From assembly GCA_013368325.1 (NCBI GenBank), contig JAACJK010000057.1, positions 496,001 through 560,000 on the forward strand: a stretch of 64,000 bases of DNA. Reading direction: 5' to 3'. The translations under genes were made by a program, and so were the position numbers. Positions 1 to 10,984 of this stretch are shown here, one piece after another (the stretch's first letter is position 1; every line of letters begins with the position of its first letter). The notes beneath the pieces are model-generated. The model was not told the origin of the DNA and ran no database searches. It saw nothing but the letters and a program-made list of their open reading frames with translations. The DNA comes from Ephemerocybe angulata (taxonomy: Eukaryota; Basidiomycota; Agaricomycetes; Agaricales; Psathyrellaceae).

Positions 1-701
1 CTTTCCTCGTCGGGCAGCTCGCTGTGTATCCCTACGTCCCCGACAGTTACACCGAATACGACCTCGTCCAGCACTGGATCTACTTCGAGCCCGATTCCGC
101 CTCGACCCCGCTCAATGGCATGCTGAACTTCGAAGTCGCTGTCGCATTCGATCCCGTCCCAGAAATCACTATCACCGACCCGGAGGATCCCCGTGTGCCT
201 TGGCACCTGCAACCGACGAAACCCTGGTTCCCCAAGTTCCTGTACTTCAACGTCTACGCCCAGCAGCTTCCTGGAGGGGCAGGATCGACCCCTGGACCGC
301 TAACCTGGATCGGGACGACGACGTACATCAATGTCGGCGACAAGAAGACGTTCTATGTCCTACAAGACAACCTTCCGTATAGTTCAGGTCAGCGGAGGTA
401 CGATTTCAAGGTCCAGCCTGTTCTCGAGACGGGCGAAGTGTATCCAGCTTGGGTGTCGTTCTCGTCTGTGTCTGTATTAGGAGGCGCCAGCGTCGAGGAA
501 CTGGAGGAGGGCGAACCCCAGGCGGAGTCGAGCGCGGCGTCTTCCGCCGAGACGGAGTCCGTGCAGGAGCCTTTGGCTCAAGCGGATATGGAGAAGAAGC
601 CAAAGCGGAAGTCGAGCGTAACGTCGATGTTAAATCCGCTGAATAGGCTGAAGGTGAAGGGGGACAAAGCGGATAAAGGTGATGGCGCTTCGACAAAGTA
701 A
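1..701 (+). CDS. 3' end of an unknown protein-coding gene (5' end outside window)
   Basis: The reading frame is already open at base 1 and stops with TAA at 699-701, so this is the C-terminal part (about 230 residues) of a longer protein. I do not recognise the family. The first 150 residues are a compact Tyr/Trp/Pro-rich globular stretch (YPYVPD, HWIYFEPDS, PWFPKFLYFNVYAQQ). After it comes an acidic Glu/Ser/Ala-rich segment, then a basic Lys-rich tail ending KGDKADKGDGASTK. The tail looks disordered. No membrane segment or signal is visible in this part. Its downstream neighbour is convergent (stop at 758), leaving under 60 bp between the two genes. Confidence 0.7.
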   Translation, partial: FLVGQLAVYPYVPDSYTEYDLVQHWIYFEPDSASTPLNGMLNFEVAVAFDPVPEITITDPEDPRVPWHLQPTKPWFPKFLYFNVYAQQLPGGAGSTPGPLTWIGTTTYINVGDKKTFYVLQDNLPYSSGQRRYDFKVQPVLETGEVYPAWVSFSSVSVLGGASVEELEEGEPQAESSAASSAETESVQEPLAQADMEKKPKRKSSVTSMLNPLNRLKVKGDKADKGDGASTK

Positions 702-757
702 AGATATTGACAATGTACACAGATCTAGCAGTGGCTTGAATTTAACGGTCGGCTAAG

Positions 758-2853
758 TTACCGATAGGAATGAAATGGGATTGCTCTGGTTCTTGATTCG
801 TCGCCAATGATCATCTTCCAAATCTCTTCGTCCTGCTGAGATGGGCCTAATGTCCGGAATGAGTATCGCGATCTGGAAAGTCAGTCAGTGACACACCTTT
901 GAGGCTACGATGCCACCTTATACTTGCATTGGCCTTTCCACCGTGACTCCAAACATAAGGGTGGGCCTCACGCACAAGAAACGGCTTCCACTTTTTACAT
1001 AGCTTTCCAGCTCGCGAGCGAAAGCGAAACAAGGAGTCGCCTGGGATTCTCCCATCACTTGCGCTAACACCAGCCAATAAGTATGGAATGCCCCTTTGCT
1101 AAAAAGGATAGCTAGGGGTTAACCGGTAATTCAAAAGAAGTAATAGCTCGGAACGACGTGCACTCACCTGCAGTATGCGAGAATCTTCCCCCTCTAGATT
1201 AACATGCTCAAGATCCGTCAAAAGCTTGTTCACTTTAACCTGCTTCTTGAGGACCAGGCACGTCACCCCGGACTGGCGCAAAGGCCCAAAAGCCGCAAAA
1301 AATGTTACGCTTGCTTTCACCGCCAACTTCTCAAACGAAGTGGGCACTCTTCGAGAGTACTCGGGGTTTCCCGTGTTCGCCAACTCAAAGGACGATATCT
1401 GCCGCTGGAGCATCTCTGGATCATTACACAGTAAGTTCACCTCCTCCAAAGCCTGTACCATTCCATGAGCAGCGCGCTTTCCAAGACCCTCTGTTCTAGA
1501 TTTGGCCACCTTGTTGAGCACAGCAGCGTCAACAGTCACATCGTCCATCCCGTTATCCAAGATGGTCAGAATCTTCAAGTTCGGTAGCACTGGGTCTGGG
1601 GATAGGGGGTCCAAGAGGAGAGCTTCAAGGTTGTCCGCCTTGGGTGCGCAGAGGTAGAGCTCGGTGATGTCCAGGGAAAGAGCGAGGATCTTGGAGAAGG
1701 AAGATGCACTCCCTGTTGCAGCGTATAAGCAGAGGTGCTCTAAGGAGCATTGCGACCTCCGAATGAGTGCGAGTACCTTGTCGAACAACTCTGGGGTGGT
1801 GGAGAATCCACGAAGTTCAAGGTGCTTGAGGGATGGGAGAGTGAGGGTACCGAGATGGTTGAGTATGTCCCCCGAGATTTGCAATGCACGAAGGACAAGC
1901 TTTTCGAGTTTTGGAAGGGTCCGTTGGACTTCTGTTGGGAGTTTGGTAATAATTTGAGCGTAAATCTCGAGTTCCCGCAGCTCGGTCGGCAGGGATTCCA
2001 AGGTCTTGTGGTAGGAAGTATTGCCCGGGGCGTCCGATTTGAGCTTCACCAGCTGTGACCACGGAAGGTCAAAGTGGACGGCAACACTAGGTTGGATGGC
2101 CGCCCCTTGGAAAGCGTATCGAACGTCGTAATCCACTTTGCACAGCAGCGGGGCATCAGCGAAACACCCGACATAGAACTCCGAGGCGTCATCTGGAGGT
2201 CTTTCGTCACCATGGAGGTTCGTGTCGATCTTCAATTCTGAAAGAAGAGGTATGCGCCCTCGTATTGAAGAGAGGTCGTCGTTGTAGAACGACAGCGGGA
2301 GGCACAACCGAACTTTGTCCCAGCGATGGCAGTGGTCTACTAATGCTTGTACCATGCCAGTAATCATGGCGTTCACCGTGCCCTTCCTCCACACCCGCGC
2401 CAAAATGGTTAAATCAAAGGATATGGGTAGCGTTCCCGATCTGTCGAGGTACAGCCTGAGGTGCAGGGTGAGGTTTCGAATGCGCGTTTCGTGAGGTCGC
2501 AATATAATGATCGGGAGGGGTTTGATCCAGAGGAGACAATGTTCGATTGCTGCCCGCCGCCATGGGCGTGATACGCTGCACAGGCGGAAGAGGTCGGTGC
2601 TGTTGTGGTTCCCATCCTCGTCGAACACGACGAACGCGAAGACTTGCCGCAGAATTTCGTCCGGGATGTTCAGAACCCCAGAGACCAGTGCCTGGCGGTC
2701 GGTGCGGAGGTCACCAGGTGTTCCTCGGGCAACTCCGGGAACATCGTTGCTTTTGAATTCGGGGTTGATAGCGTTGTCGGATTTCTTGTCTTTCCGTGTT
2801 TTGGAGGGGGGTTGGATCGACTTGAGTGGGCGTGCAAGAGTGCCATGCTGCAT
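758..2853 (-). CDS. F-box/LRR-type protein, family 1, paralog a
   Basis: Probable F-box protein. Such proteins dock substrates to SCF ubiquitin ligases through Skp1. Near residue 60 it reads NIPDEILRQVFAFVV, followed by LCSVSRPWRRAAIEHCLLW, the usual fungal F-box pattern. The middle 400 residues contain degenerate leucine-rich segments (LTLPSLKHLELRGFSTT, SLEHLCLYA, DITELYLCA). Three exons are inferred: 2853-1168, 1098-897 and 846-758. The first intron runs GTGAGT...TTTTTAG, and the last exon ends in DEEIW plus about 20 residues. Exon 2 encodes a strongly conserved block (GIPYLL, RIPGD, FRFRSRAGKL, KKWKPFLVR, YVWSHGGK) shared with the genes at 5156-7291 and 7785-9687. The three genes lie in the same orientation, so tandem duplication is likely. 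The substrate is unknown. Confidence 0.8.
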
Positions 2854-2984
2854 GGCACTTTGCGGGATTTGAGTATGTTATATCGGTCACCAGGCACGGT
2901 CAAACTTCCCAAACAAGTTGACTGGATCAGGGAGGAAACTGATAGGTACAGATCTGGAAAATGCCGCGGAAATGCAGGTGAGGG

Positions 2985-3030
2985 AGGAGAAGAGAGCGAA
3001 AGAGAGCGAAAGAGATCTAGCGAAAGAGAA
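2985..3030 (+). repeat. GA-rich tandem repeat (GAGAGCGAAA units)
   Basis: Short tandem copies of GAGAGCGAAA / AGCGAAAGAGA lie about 130-180 bp upstream of the F-box start at 2853. On the F-box coding strand this is a polypyrimidine tract, which is common in fungal promoters and 5' untranslated regions. Confidence 0.6.
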
Positions 3031-3614
3031 ATCATGGTGTCTTGGTCAACTGGTCATTGCGCAGTCTGAGGCGATGTGCTCATCAATGATGCTCTGGCAC
3101 AGGGGCATCTTCAGGCCTCCAAGTCCGAAGGCTCGGCGCCTATCGACAGTAGCCAGATGCACCTGCACCCAAGACGCACTCACCGCCTTTCAAGTTGCTC
3201 AAAACTCGAATCGCTCTCGTTTACCTGCGAAAATCTGTAGTGGATCCATCGCCTCCTCAATCTTCGGATGCTAGATCACGGCAATTAATCCTCTAATCCT
3301 CCAGCGCTCGGGCTCACAGCACCACAGAGAATAACCCATTAGATGACCGTAAGCCATGTGGAACGCGAGGTTCGAAAACTATATATACACAGTATGGATG
3401 ACGGATGCTATACTTTTACAATGCCAAGCCAGAGATATCGATAGAGACCCGAGGAACAAGCTTCCTCTCGCGTGGAATGCTACACAGCTTGCAAGTTCAA
3501 CGCCTCGCGGACCGTGAGTCGGGCACCAATTTTAGCGCCCGACGGGCGCCCGGGGTTAGGCAGGCCCACACGCGCCAGACGCGAGTCTGAGATATTTATG
3601 GCAGGTCGAAATGG

Positions 3615-3620
3615 TATAAA
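3615..3620 (+). promoter_or_regulatory. TATA box of the secreted-protein gene
   Basis: TATAAA sits 108 bp upstream of the ATG at 3728, a plausible distance for a TATA box plus a short 5' untranslated region in a basidiomycete gene. Confidence 0.5.
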
Positions 3621-3727
3621 GCAGCTGAGCGAACGTCGGTAGATCCTCAGAGCGTTTGATACGTCTTTCTCACCCATATCTCAATCGCTGGTCGATAAAC
3701 CCAAAAAACACACTCTGTCTCAGCAAC

Positions 3728-4763
3728 ATGAAGTCTTCTGCCACATTTACTTCTCTCCTTATGATTGCGCTGGCTGCCTTGGTCTTTGCCTCCCCTATAC
3801 CTTATGATTACGAGGATCTCGAGTCTCGCTCCGACATGGTACGAGTCCCCATTTCTCAACGGGTCCTACATTTGGCGTCATAGCTAATAACCTTATATCT
3901 ACTCATAGCTGAGCACAGAAGACGAGCTTTTCTCTCGCAGTGCAAAGTTTGCAGGCAAAGTTTTCAAAGAGGCGTTCAAAAATGTTGGCGACACGGGTAT
4001 CGCGACGGTCTATGATAACCTCACAAAGGATCCCGTTCCCGCACCAGGCCAAGGCTCCAATCAAGAGTGAGCATAGACATTCAGAGCTCACATCTCGCAT
4101 TTCTATTTCTTACCATCGATATAGACTTCGAAAGGCCCTTGAGGAAAAAATGAAAGAGCAGAAAGCACAGGAGGCTATGCGGAAAGCGTATGTACCAGAA
4201 GTTCTCGATCGTTCTTGACCTAATCTAACTACGATCTCTGGGTTGCTAGTGCAGAGGAGAGTGGACTTGCAAACAAGTGGAAACCAGAGTTGGATGCAGC
4301 GAAGGTGGCCGCCAATTTGAATAAGTCTGGAGGCAAGAGTGTAATAACTGAGGAGTACGCCACTGTTGAAACACCTCACATGCTAGTCTCACGCTGATCA
4401 TGTTTGTCTAGGGCGCTGAAAAATAACCCCGACTGGAGTAGTAAAGGGCCTGACCCTAAAGCCCTTGCTGAAGCTGCTAAAGCCCACTCCGACGTGTGCT
4501 CTCGTGAAATGGGAGGAGCATGCTCCATCAATCGCAAGCCGAAAAGCAAGACTCGGAAGGGTGGGCAAGTGTCAAGAAAGTCTGCCCCCCACTCGTCGAC
4601 GGCGAAGAAATATCCCCTCGGCCACAGGAAGGCGTCAGCAACACACCGAGCTAAGAACGCTGCTCCTAGACATGCTGCCGCTCACAAGAAGGCCGCCTCG
4701 GGGCACCGTGGAGGTCCCAAGCGCCCTGCTGGTGGCAAACACGGCGTCCCAAATCACAAGTAG
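3728..4763 (+). CDS. Small secreted Lys/His/Ala-rich protein
   Basis: Not a family I recognise. Exon 1 encodes a clear signal peptide (MKSSATFTSLLMIALAALVFASP), then an acidic stretch. Five exons are inferred and stay in frame: 3728-3838, 3909-4066, 4125-4187, 4250-4354 and 4412-4763. The middle part is charged and probably helical (LRKALEEKMKEQKAQEAMRKA). Two Cys occur in one short segment (DVCSREMGGACSIN). The C-terminus is a low-complexity basic tail of Lys, His, Ala, Ser and Arg (HRKASATHRAKNAAPRHAAAHKKAAS). It stops at TAG 4761-4763, but the same frame continues with the same composition to TAA 4890-4892, so the stop may be a recent nonsense change. Secretion is inferred from the signal peptide. 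The role is unknown; a cell-wall or extracellular polyanion-binding role would fit the charge. Confidence 0.75.
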
Positions 4764-4892
4764 GTCGCTACTCACAAGAAGGCTGCGACTCGCAAGCACG
4801 CCGTCCCCAGGCGTTCCGCTTCCCACAAAGCCACCCATCCCAAGAGAGCTTCCGCTCACAAGGCTGCTCCCAGACCACATGGAAGGAAGTAA
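4764..4892 (+). other. In-frame continuation of the basic repeat beyond the TAG stop
   Basis: Directly after the TAG at 4761-4763, the same frame stays open for 42 codons with the same Lys/His/Ala/Arg composition (VATHKKAATRKHAVPRR..., HKATHPKRASAHKAA...) and ends at TAA 4890-4892. This looks like former C-terminal coding sequence cut off by a single nonsense mutation. It could also be read through, or the stop could be an assembly error. Confidence 0.6.
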
Positions 4893-5155
4893 ACTATATA
4901 GTACTCATGATAGTGACTGTCGTTTCTTAACAATTGCAATCAAGTTGTCGCGTCCGAATTCCTCGAAGATCCAAGACCTGAAATGTAGAGTATGCGAGAG
5001 TCGGAGTAAGTTGTAACTTGAAGGCGAGGGAATAACCAAACCGGAGTGATATCTGTCTATTAATGATCAGGTTGTGAGGTATTGGGGGGTGTGATCGATC
5101 CTGTCGACAGCTCGTACGTAGCCAACTCTCATCTGGCGGGGCGGCTGATACCAGG

Positions 5156-7291
5156 CTAATACCAAGAAATATCCCTGGCTCTCGTCTCGTTTCCTGTCAG
5201 TATTTCCCAGATCTCTTCGTCCTTGAGAGAGGGATCTGCTAATAGGCATGCATTTAGGGATGATTTAATATAGGGTTAAGAGTCGGTAGCTCACCTTCTA
5301 AGCTAGAGTCGAGAATCCACCTTATACTCGCAGTACCTTCGCCAATGTGACTCCAGACGTATGGCTGGGCGTCCCGTATGAGGAACGGTTTCCACTTCTT
5401 GCACAACTTTCCAGCACGGTATCGAAAGCGGAAGATATGATCCCCTGGGACTCGACCACCACCTCGTTGCCTGAGGCGACCGAGTAGGTATGGAATACTC
5501 TTTTGCTAAAGGCGGCAAAAGAGTTAGACATAGGGAGGAGGCGACATCACAGCTGCTTACCACCAGTATTCGAGAGTTCTGCTTCCTCAAGTCAATATTC
5601 TCGAGCTCCAACATGAATTTATGCATCCGAATATGATGCCTTAGGTTGATGTACCTCCTTCGTGGGTGCCACCAGGGCGTGAAGTCCGTGGTGAGGGTAG
5701 TTCTGGCTCTTGAAGCCAGCTCCTCGAGTGCAGGAGGAACCCTGTCTAGAGAGTTCTCCGCCTCCGGGGTTTCAAGAAGCGAGATCTGTAGATGTAGCAT
5801 CTCTGCGTCGTCCCACAGAAAATTAACCTCTTCCAAAGCCTGTGTGATGCTGTGGGGGGCATCCTTGACGAAGCCTTCTGTTCTTGATTTGATCATCGAA
5901 CTGAGCGCAGCAGCGTCAAGGATCCGACTAACCCCGTCCACGTCGGTATTTCGTATTGATAGGATCTTGAGCTTTGGTAACACCGGGGCTGGGGACGAGG
6001 GATCCAGGATGAGAGCCTCTAGAATATCCGCCCCAGGTGCAGATATATACAGCTCTGTGATGTCGGGGGAAAGGGTGAGGATCTTGGAGAAGGACGATTG
6101 ACTCCCATTTGAGGTGTTAAGGCAAAGTCGTTCTAAGGAGCACCCAGATCTGCGGATCAGAGCCAAAATGTGGTCGAAAGGCACCTCGGGGGTTGAGAAC
6201 CCACGGATTTCTAAGTGCTTCAGGGAAGGAAGGGTGAGGGTGCTGAGGTGTGCCAAAAGATCTCCCGGGACGTCAACGACATTGAGCTTGAGCACGCCTA
6301 GCTTGGGGAGGGTGAGGGGTATTGTTGTGGGTAAATCGCTAATGGTATGGCTCATGTACTCGAGGGTGTGAAGCTCAAGTGGTTGTGACTCAAGCAGGTT
6401 GGCGTACGCGTTGTCTCCCTGAGCGTCCGCCGTGAGCTCTTCGAGTTGAGACCACGGAAAGTCAAAATGCACGATAGCTAAACCGTTGTCGAATTGGTTA
6501 TTGATGGCGTACCGAGTGTCGTAAACCACCTTGCGCAGATTGGGCGCATCAGCGAAGCAATGTATCTTGAATGCGCCGTCATCTGGGGCGTCGTCGCCGT
6601 GATAGTCTGTGTCGATCCTCAAAGACGAGAGGAGAGGGACGTGCCCTCGAATCGAAGACATTTTCTCGCTGTAGAAGAGCAAGGGGACGCGGAACATGGC
6701 TTCTTGCCAGCGGTGGCAGTGGCTTACCAGGGCCTGCACTATTTCAAGGATTGCTGCATTTGCAGTGCCCAACTTCCATGCTGAAGCATGAACAATGAGA
6801 GTGAAAGTTAGAGGTAGGGCTCCCGACCTGCCGAGGTATAGTTTGAGGCGCTGGGAGTACCTTTGGATGCGCCTTTCGTTGACCTTGAATATACAAATAG
6901 GGTCTGGTTGGGTCCAGAGAAGGCAATTCCCAATCGCTGCCTGCCGCCATCGGTGGGACACACTGCACAGACGCCTGAGGTAGGTGGCATCATGGTCCCC
7001 ATCCCCATCGAGTACTATGAACTCGAAGACTTGCCGCAGAATCTCGTCCGGGATGCTTCGAATACCTGAGAGAAGCGCCCGCCGAAGGCGGATGGCCTCG
7101 AGGGTTCTTCGGGCACCCTTAGGGACCTCGTCATCTTTGACCTCGAAGCTGAAGGCCTTCCCAACGACTTTCTGGAACTCCTTCTCTAGCTCTTGTACGG
7201 TTGAGAGGATTAGCGCCGTTTGCTCGAAGGATGGGGGGTTGTTGTTCTTGAGCAGTTCGGCAATGGCTTGCTTGTCTTCCGTTTCCTTCAT
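5156..7291 (-). CDS. F-box/LRR-type protein, family 1, paralog b
   Basis: Same family as 758-2853. The N-terminus is a charged, probably coiled helix of about 60 residues (LSTVQELEKEFQKVVGKAF). The F-box follows (SIPDEILRQVFEFIV, LCSVSHRWRQAAIGNCLLW), then degenerate leucine-rich segments. Exons are 7291-5561, 5505-5295 and 5235-5156. A naive translation of exon 1 runs on into the intron and overlaps exon 2 in the wrong frame. The paralog alignment shows the correct exon 2, which encodes KSIPYLLGRLRQ, RVPGDHIFRFRYRAGKL, KKWKPFLIRD and YVWSHIGEG. The last exon reads DPSLKDEEIWEILTGNE and ends in ISWY. This is the best-preserved member of the trio, with a complete N-terminus. A role as an SCF adaptor is inferred from the F-box only. 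Confidence 0.8.
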
Positions 7292-7784
7292 ACGCGTGAA
7301 CTGTTCTTAAGGATGTTTCTTGACGTCAGAAGAGAGTTCACGAGGGAAGATGAATGCAGGAGTACCTGTAGGGTCTATGGTGTGGTGGTTGGGAACAAGA
7401 GGGGAGCGGCGATTCTATCACATTAATTGTTGGGTGGCGATGCATATCAATCAATGCCGAGTATACGAGCTTGTGCACTGGGCGCTCGCCTCTGACTACA
7501 TGGCCGTCACTTATTCTTAATGGTGTACTTATAGCCGACTCGGTGCTATGGTGCCCTATGAAGCGTGGTAAGCCAAATATATGCACGAAGCATGCGTAGT
7601 TGCTGTACGTTGTAAACGTTGAAAATAAGCGCCGACACCGTCGCGTCACTTCGGACAAGGTCAGACTACAGAGCAACTCAAATCATTGGAAGATGATTCA
7701 TTCAAGTAAAGAATTTGTGGAAAATATCAGCCCATGAGTCCTACCTAGCTCCACTTGTAGACAGACTAGTCTGTGGCAGAATCT
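7292..7784. other. Intergenic region between F-box paralogs b and c
   Basis: These 493 bp hold the promoter of the gene at 5156-7291 and the 3' flank of the next F-box gene. I see no gene, RNA or repeat in it. Confidence 0.4.
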
Positions 7785-9687
7785 CTAGAACCGGGATATA
7801 ATCCTCGGGGCCAAATCCCTCCCAGTGATTACATTCCAGATGTCTTCGTCCTTCCGATAAGATCCTTCAAACAGGCCTTAAGATAAGTACTACGCTATGA
7901 ATATGAAAGAACCCCAAGTCGACATACCTTCCACAATTGACCCGGGAATCCATTTCATACAGGTAATATCTTTGCCGGCGTGACCCCATGTATACGAGTT
8001 GACGTCGCGTATGAGAAAAGGCTTCCACTTTTTGAGGAGCTTCCCAGCCCGGGATCGAAACTGGAATAGCGGGTCACCTGGGACTTGACCCCTTTCACGC
8101 AAATTAACCAACGCAAGCAGGTATGCGATGCCCTTGTACTGGAAAGGCAATCCGAACGGCGTGTCAGTTAATTCCATACGTACAAAGAAGCGAATGCAGA
8201 ACCCGACCGCTCACCACGAATATTCGACTGTTGTCCTTTTCTAGATCGACACGCTCCAGCTTCGACATCAGCTGGTGCATTTTGAAGTGGCGACTGAGGT
8301 TGTAAACATGCCCTCGAGTGACGACCTGAGGTGCAAAATCTAGAAATAAGGTCGTCCGAGCTTCTGAAGCCAACTCCTCAAGCGGGTTTGGGATCCGAGC
8401 AATTTCTACGCCGCCGCCATCCGCATGTGCCGTCTCGAGTAGTGAGATTTGTTTTTGAAGAGTCTCTCCATTGTCCCACCAGTCTCCACTGTCCCACCAG
8501 TTTCCATTGCCCCGCCAGTCTCCATTGTCCCACCAGAGGGAATAGAGGATGACTTCCTCCAAGGCTTGTGCCATCCCGCGTGTATCTTCACCCTTCCCCA
8601 AGCGCCCAGTCCTCGACTTGATCACCGCGCTGAGGGCAGCAATGTTGATACTACGAGCGCCACCAAGGTACCTATCGAAAATCAAGAGAGTTTTCATCTT
8701 CGGTAGGACCGGGTCAGGGGACGTGGGATCTGAGATGAGAGCCTCCAGCATATCGTCCCCTGGTGAAGCGATGTACAATTCTGTGATCTGGGGAGAGAGA
8801 GCGAGGATCTTTGGGAAGGACACTTGGGGTCCATGCTCTAAAGTCAAAACGCAGAGATGTTCCAAAGAGCACCCCGACCTCTTGATTAGACCCAGGATGC
8901 TGTCGAAAGTCGGCCCGGGTGACGTGCGCCTCCGCACTTCCAGATGCTTTAGGGAAGGGAGGGTGAGGGTGTCCAGTTGAGTCATTACGGTCCCCGTGAT
9001 GCCACCATCCACCTTGAGCTCCTCCACCTGCGACCACGGAAGTTCAAAGCGCGTGAAAAGGCTGACGTGATTCCACTGGCTGGAGTCAGCGTAAACCACT
9101 TTGCGCAATGAAGGGGCATGTGCAAAGCAATCGAGCTGAGGCTGGCTATCATCTGCTTCGACCCAGTAGGGCCAGTACGCCGAGTCGATGGCCAATTCCG
9201 ACAGTAATGGAATGTTCCCCCGGATATGATTGAATTTTTCCGCGAAGCATATCAAGGGGACGTTGAACTGGACTTTGCCCCAGCGATGGCACTGGTTCAG
9301 AAGCACCCGCAGCAGGTCGAAGATTGCCGGGTCCGTGATGCCTTTCTGGGGCCATGCGACAGGGTAGATAGTGAGCGAGAACGATATGGGCAAGACGCCA
9401 GATCTCTCGAGGTGGAGGTGGAGGCGTCGGATAGACTTGCGGATGCGGGTCTCGTCGGTGTGGCCTACAGTTATAGGATGTAGTCTGGTCCACAAAATAC
9501 AATGCCCGATTGCCGCTTGCCGCCATTGGTGGGAGACACTGCACAGACACCTGAGCCTCATGCAACTATTGATATTGCTGGCACCCCCGTCCTCGTTGAA
9601 TACGACGAATGCGAAGATTTGCTGCAGGACCTCGCCTGGGACACCTCGAATGCTTGAGGGGGAGAACCGCCAGTATTTTGCGAGCAT
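7785..9687 (-). CDS. F-box/LRR-type protein, family 1, paralog c
   Basis: Third family-1 member. The F-box reads GVPGEVLQQIFAFVV then LCSVSHQWRQAAIGHCILW. The LRR-like middle is shorter than in paralogs a and b. A loop that is LWDDAEML in paralog b is expanded here into four hexapeptide repeats (WWDNGD type, bases 8466-8537). Exon 2 encodes the conserved block (KGIAYLLALVNL, QVPGDPLFQFRSRAGKL, KKWKPFLIRD). The last exon ends DEDIWNVITG...ISRF with TAG at 7785-7787. The start at 9687 lacks the N-terminal helix of its paralogs. An overlapping frame upstream (MTTFTNDMPHASLKLTDARK) suggests a frameshift at a run of five G (9658-9662) or an unrecognised intron. It may be damaged at the 5' end. Confidence 0.7.
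8466..8537 (-). repeat. 18-bp tandem repeat encoding WWDNGD-like hexapeptides
   Basis: Four imperfect 18-bp units (plus strand CCATTGTCCCACCAGTCT and variants) lie inside the F-box gene at 7785-9687. They encode WWDNGD, WRGNGN, WWDSGD and WWDNGE on the minus strand. Units differ by only a few bases, which points to recent slippage or unequal crossover. Confidence 0.8.
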
Positions 9688-10105
9688 CTGTGAGCTTCAA
9701 ACTCGCATGAGGCATGTCGTTAGTGAAGGTGGTCATGAGGTCTGGTAAGGACAAACTTACTTTCAGCGGTAAGTACATGAGGTGGTGTTGCAGGAAAAAA
9801 GGAAAGGGTTGGTTGGTTGGTTAACGTGGCGATGCATATCACAGCCCGCTATTTCGCACACTACGATTCAGATCTTCAGAGAGAGCACTAAAAACAAAGT
9901 GTAAGCACCTTCCTAGGTTTTTAGGTCAAGCTACTCACCACGTGGAAAGGATATAAGAGATAAGTTTCAAGGTGTTATGCTCAAGACATTCGGCATTGAA
10001 TTTGGCAAATTCTCAAAGGAGAATGTTCAAACGTTCAAATTCAAACAGACATCTATGCGATAGATATGGTGTAAATACAGTGTCATGGTGTGCCCAAGGT
10101 TCGAG
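9688..10105. other. Intergenic region upstream of F-box paralog c
   Basis: This stretch lies between the apparent start of the F-box gene and the stop of the B6-synthase gene. It probably holds the F-box promoter and may hold its missing 5' coding part (9688-9778). No other feature was recognised. Confidence 0.4.
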
Positions 10106-10984
10106 TTATGCAAGGCGGGGGAGTACGCATTCTCTAACGAAATACTCGTGGAAGCGGTCGTCGCGTGTTAATTCGGGATGGAAGGTCGTCAAGAAGTGTA
10201 AGCCCTGGCGGAGTGCGACAAAAGTCTTCGGCTCGTTTGAGTGATCAGGTGTCGCGAGGGCTGGAGGCAGAAGTTTCGGGGAGAGGGATGCAACCACTTC
10301 TATAGGAGGATCTGCCTCTCCGGGTTTTAGCTCTAAGATGACCTGCAATGCGATTAGAACACAATTTGGATTCAGAGAAGATAACCTACCGGTGCTCTTA
10401 TAAATACGCCTTTGAACGGTGTTTCTGGATCGCGAAGGCCATTGACTGTGAGTTCTGCCTCGAATGATTCAACCTGGATTCGAGTGTCAGGGTTGTGCTG
10501 AACGGAATGCCGATTAACGCACCTGTGAACCCCAGCCATTTCTTGCGATCCCAACCGACATACCCCCCAGGACTTCCTGCCCCCCTCGTTTGGTATTCTC
10601 TACAGTTTGTGAGAGTAGAATCGCTCCTGCGCAGGTACCCCAAACAGGCTTCTCGGATACGAATTGTTTGAGAGGATCCGTCAATCCAGATAGTCGTGCG
10701 AGCAGTGCGATGGTTGTGCTCTCTGTTCACCCGATCAGCTATATTTTTGGACGCATTCAAAACGATAACGGACCTCCGCCAGGGATGATGAGGGCATTGC
10801 ACTTTTCCAGATCTTCGGGAGTCTTCACCAGGATGACCTCTATTTTTCTGTCTAACCGTTGGAGCGCAGCTTCGTGCTCTACAAAGGCGCCCTGGAGAGC
10901 TGCACATGGTCTGAGCGACGATCCATTTGAGATGAGCAAAATGCACGCACCCAAGATGCCTACAGTCACCCCACTAAGACCCAT
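10106..10984 (-). CDS. SNO1: Pyridoxal 5'-phosphate synthase glutaminase subunit (Pdx2/SNO/PdxT type)
   Basis: Class I glutamine amidotransferase. In the DXP-independent pathway it frees ammonia from glutamine for the Pdx1/SNZ subunit, which makes vitamin B6 (PLP). Once introns are removed, exon 1 (MGLSGVTVGIL) joins ALQGAFVEHEAAL. Next come ALIIPGGESTTIALLARL (the GGES oxyanion motif) and PVWGTCAGAILLS with the nucleophilic Cys. A later exon reads FEAELTVNGL and FKGVFIRAP, and the C-terminus has TFHPELTRDDRFHEYF with the His-x-Glu of the triad. At least five exons are needed. Length (about 240 residues) is normal for the family. No SNZ partner is present in this window. The divergent neighbour is an RRM protein. 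All catalytic residues are present, so it should be active. Confidence 0.92.

Larger units (their letters stand above)
2854..3727. other. Intergenic region, divergent promoters
   Basis: This 874-bp gap separates the starts of the minus-strand F-box gene and the plus-strand secreted-protein gene. It holds a GA-rich tandem repeat (2985-3030) and a TATA box at 3615-3620. A GC-rich patch near 3537-3556 contains the overlapping direct elements GCGCCCGACGGGCGCCCGGG. Short reading frames here have no coherent protein character. Confidence 0.5.

Noticed and set aside
4761..4779. Tiny intron (GTAGGTC...CACAAG) that would remove the TAG
   Set aside because: Nineteen bases is far too short for a spliceosomal intron.
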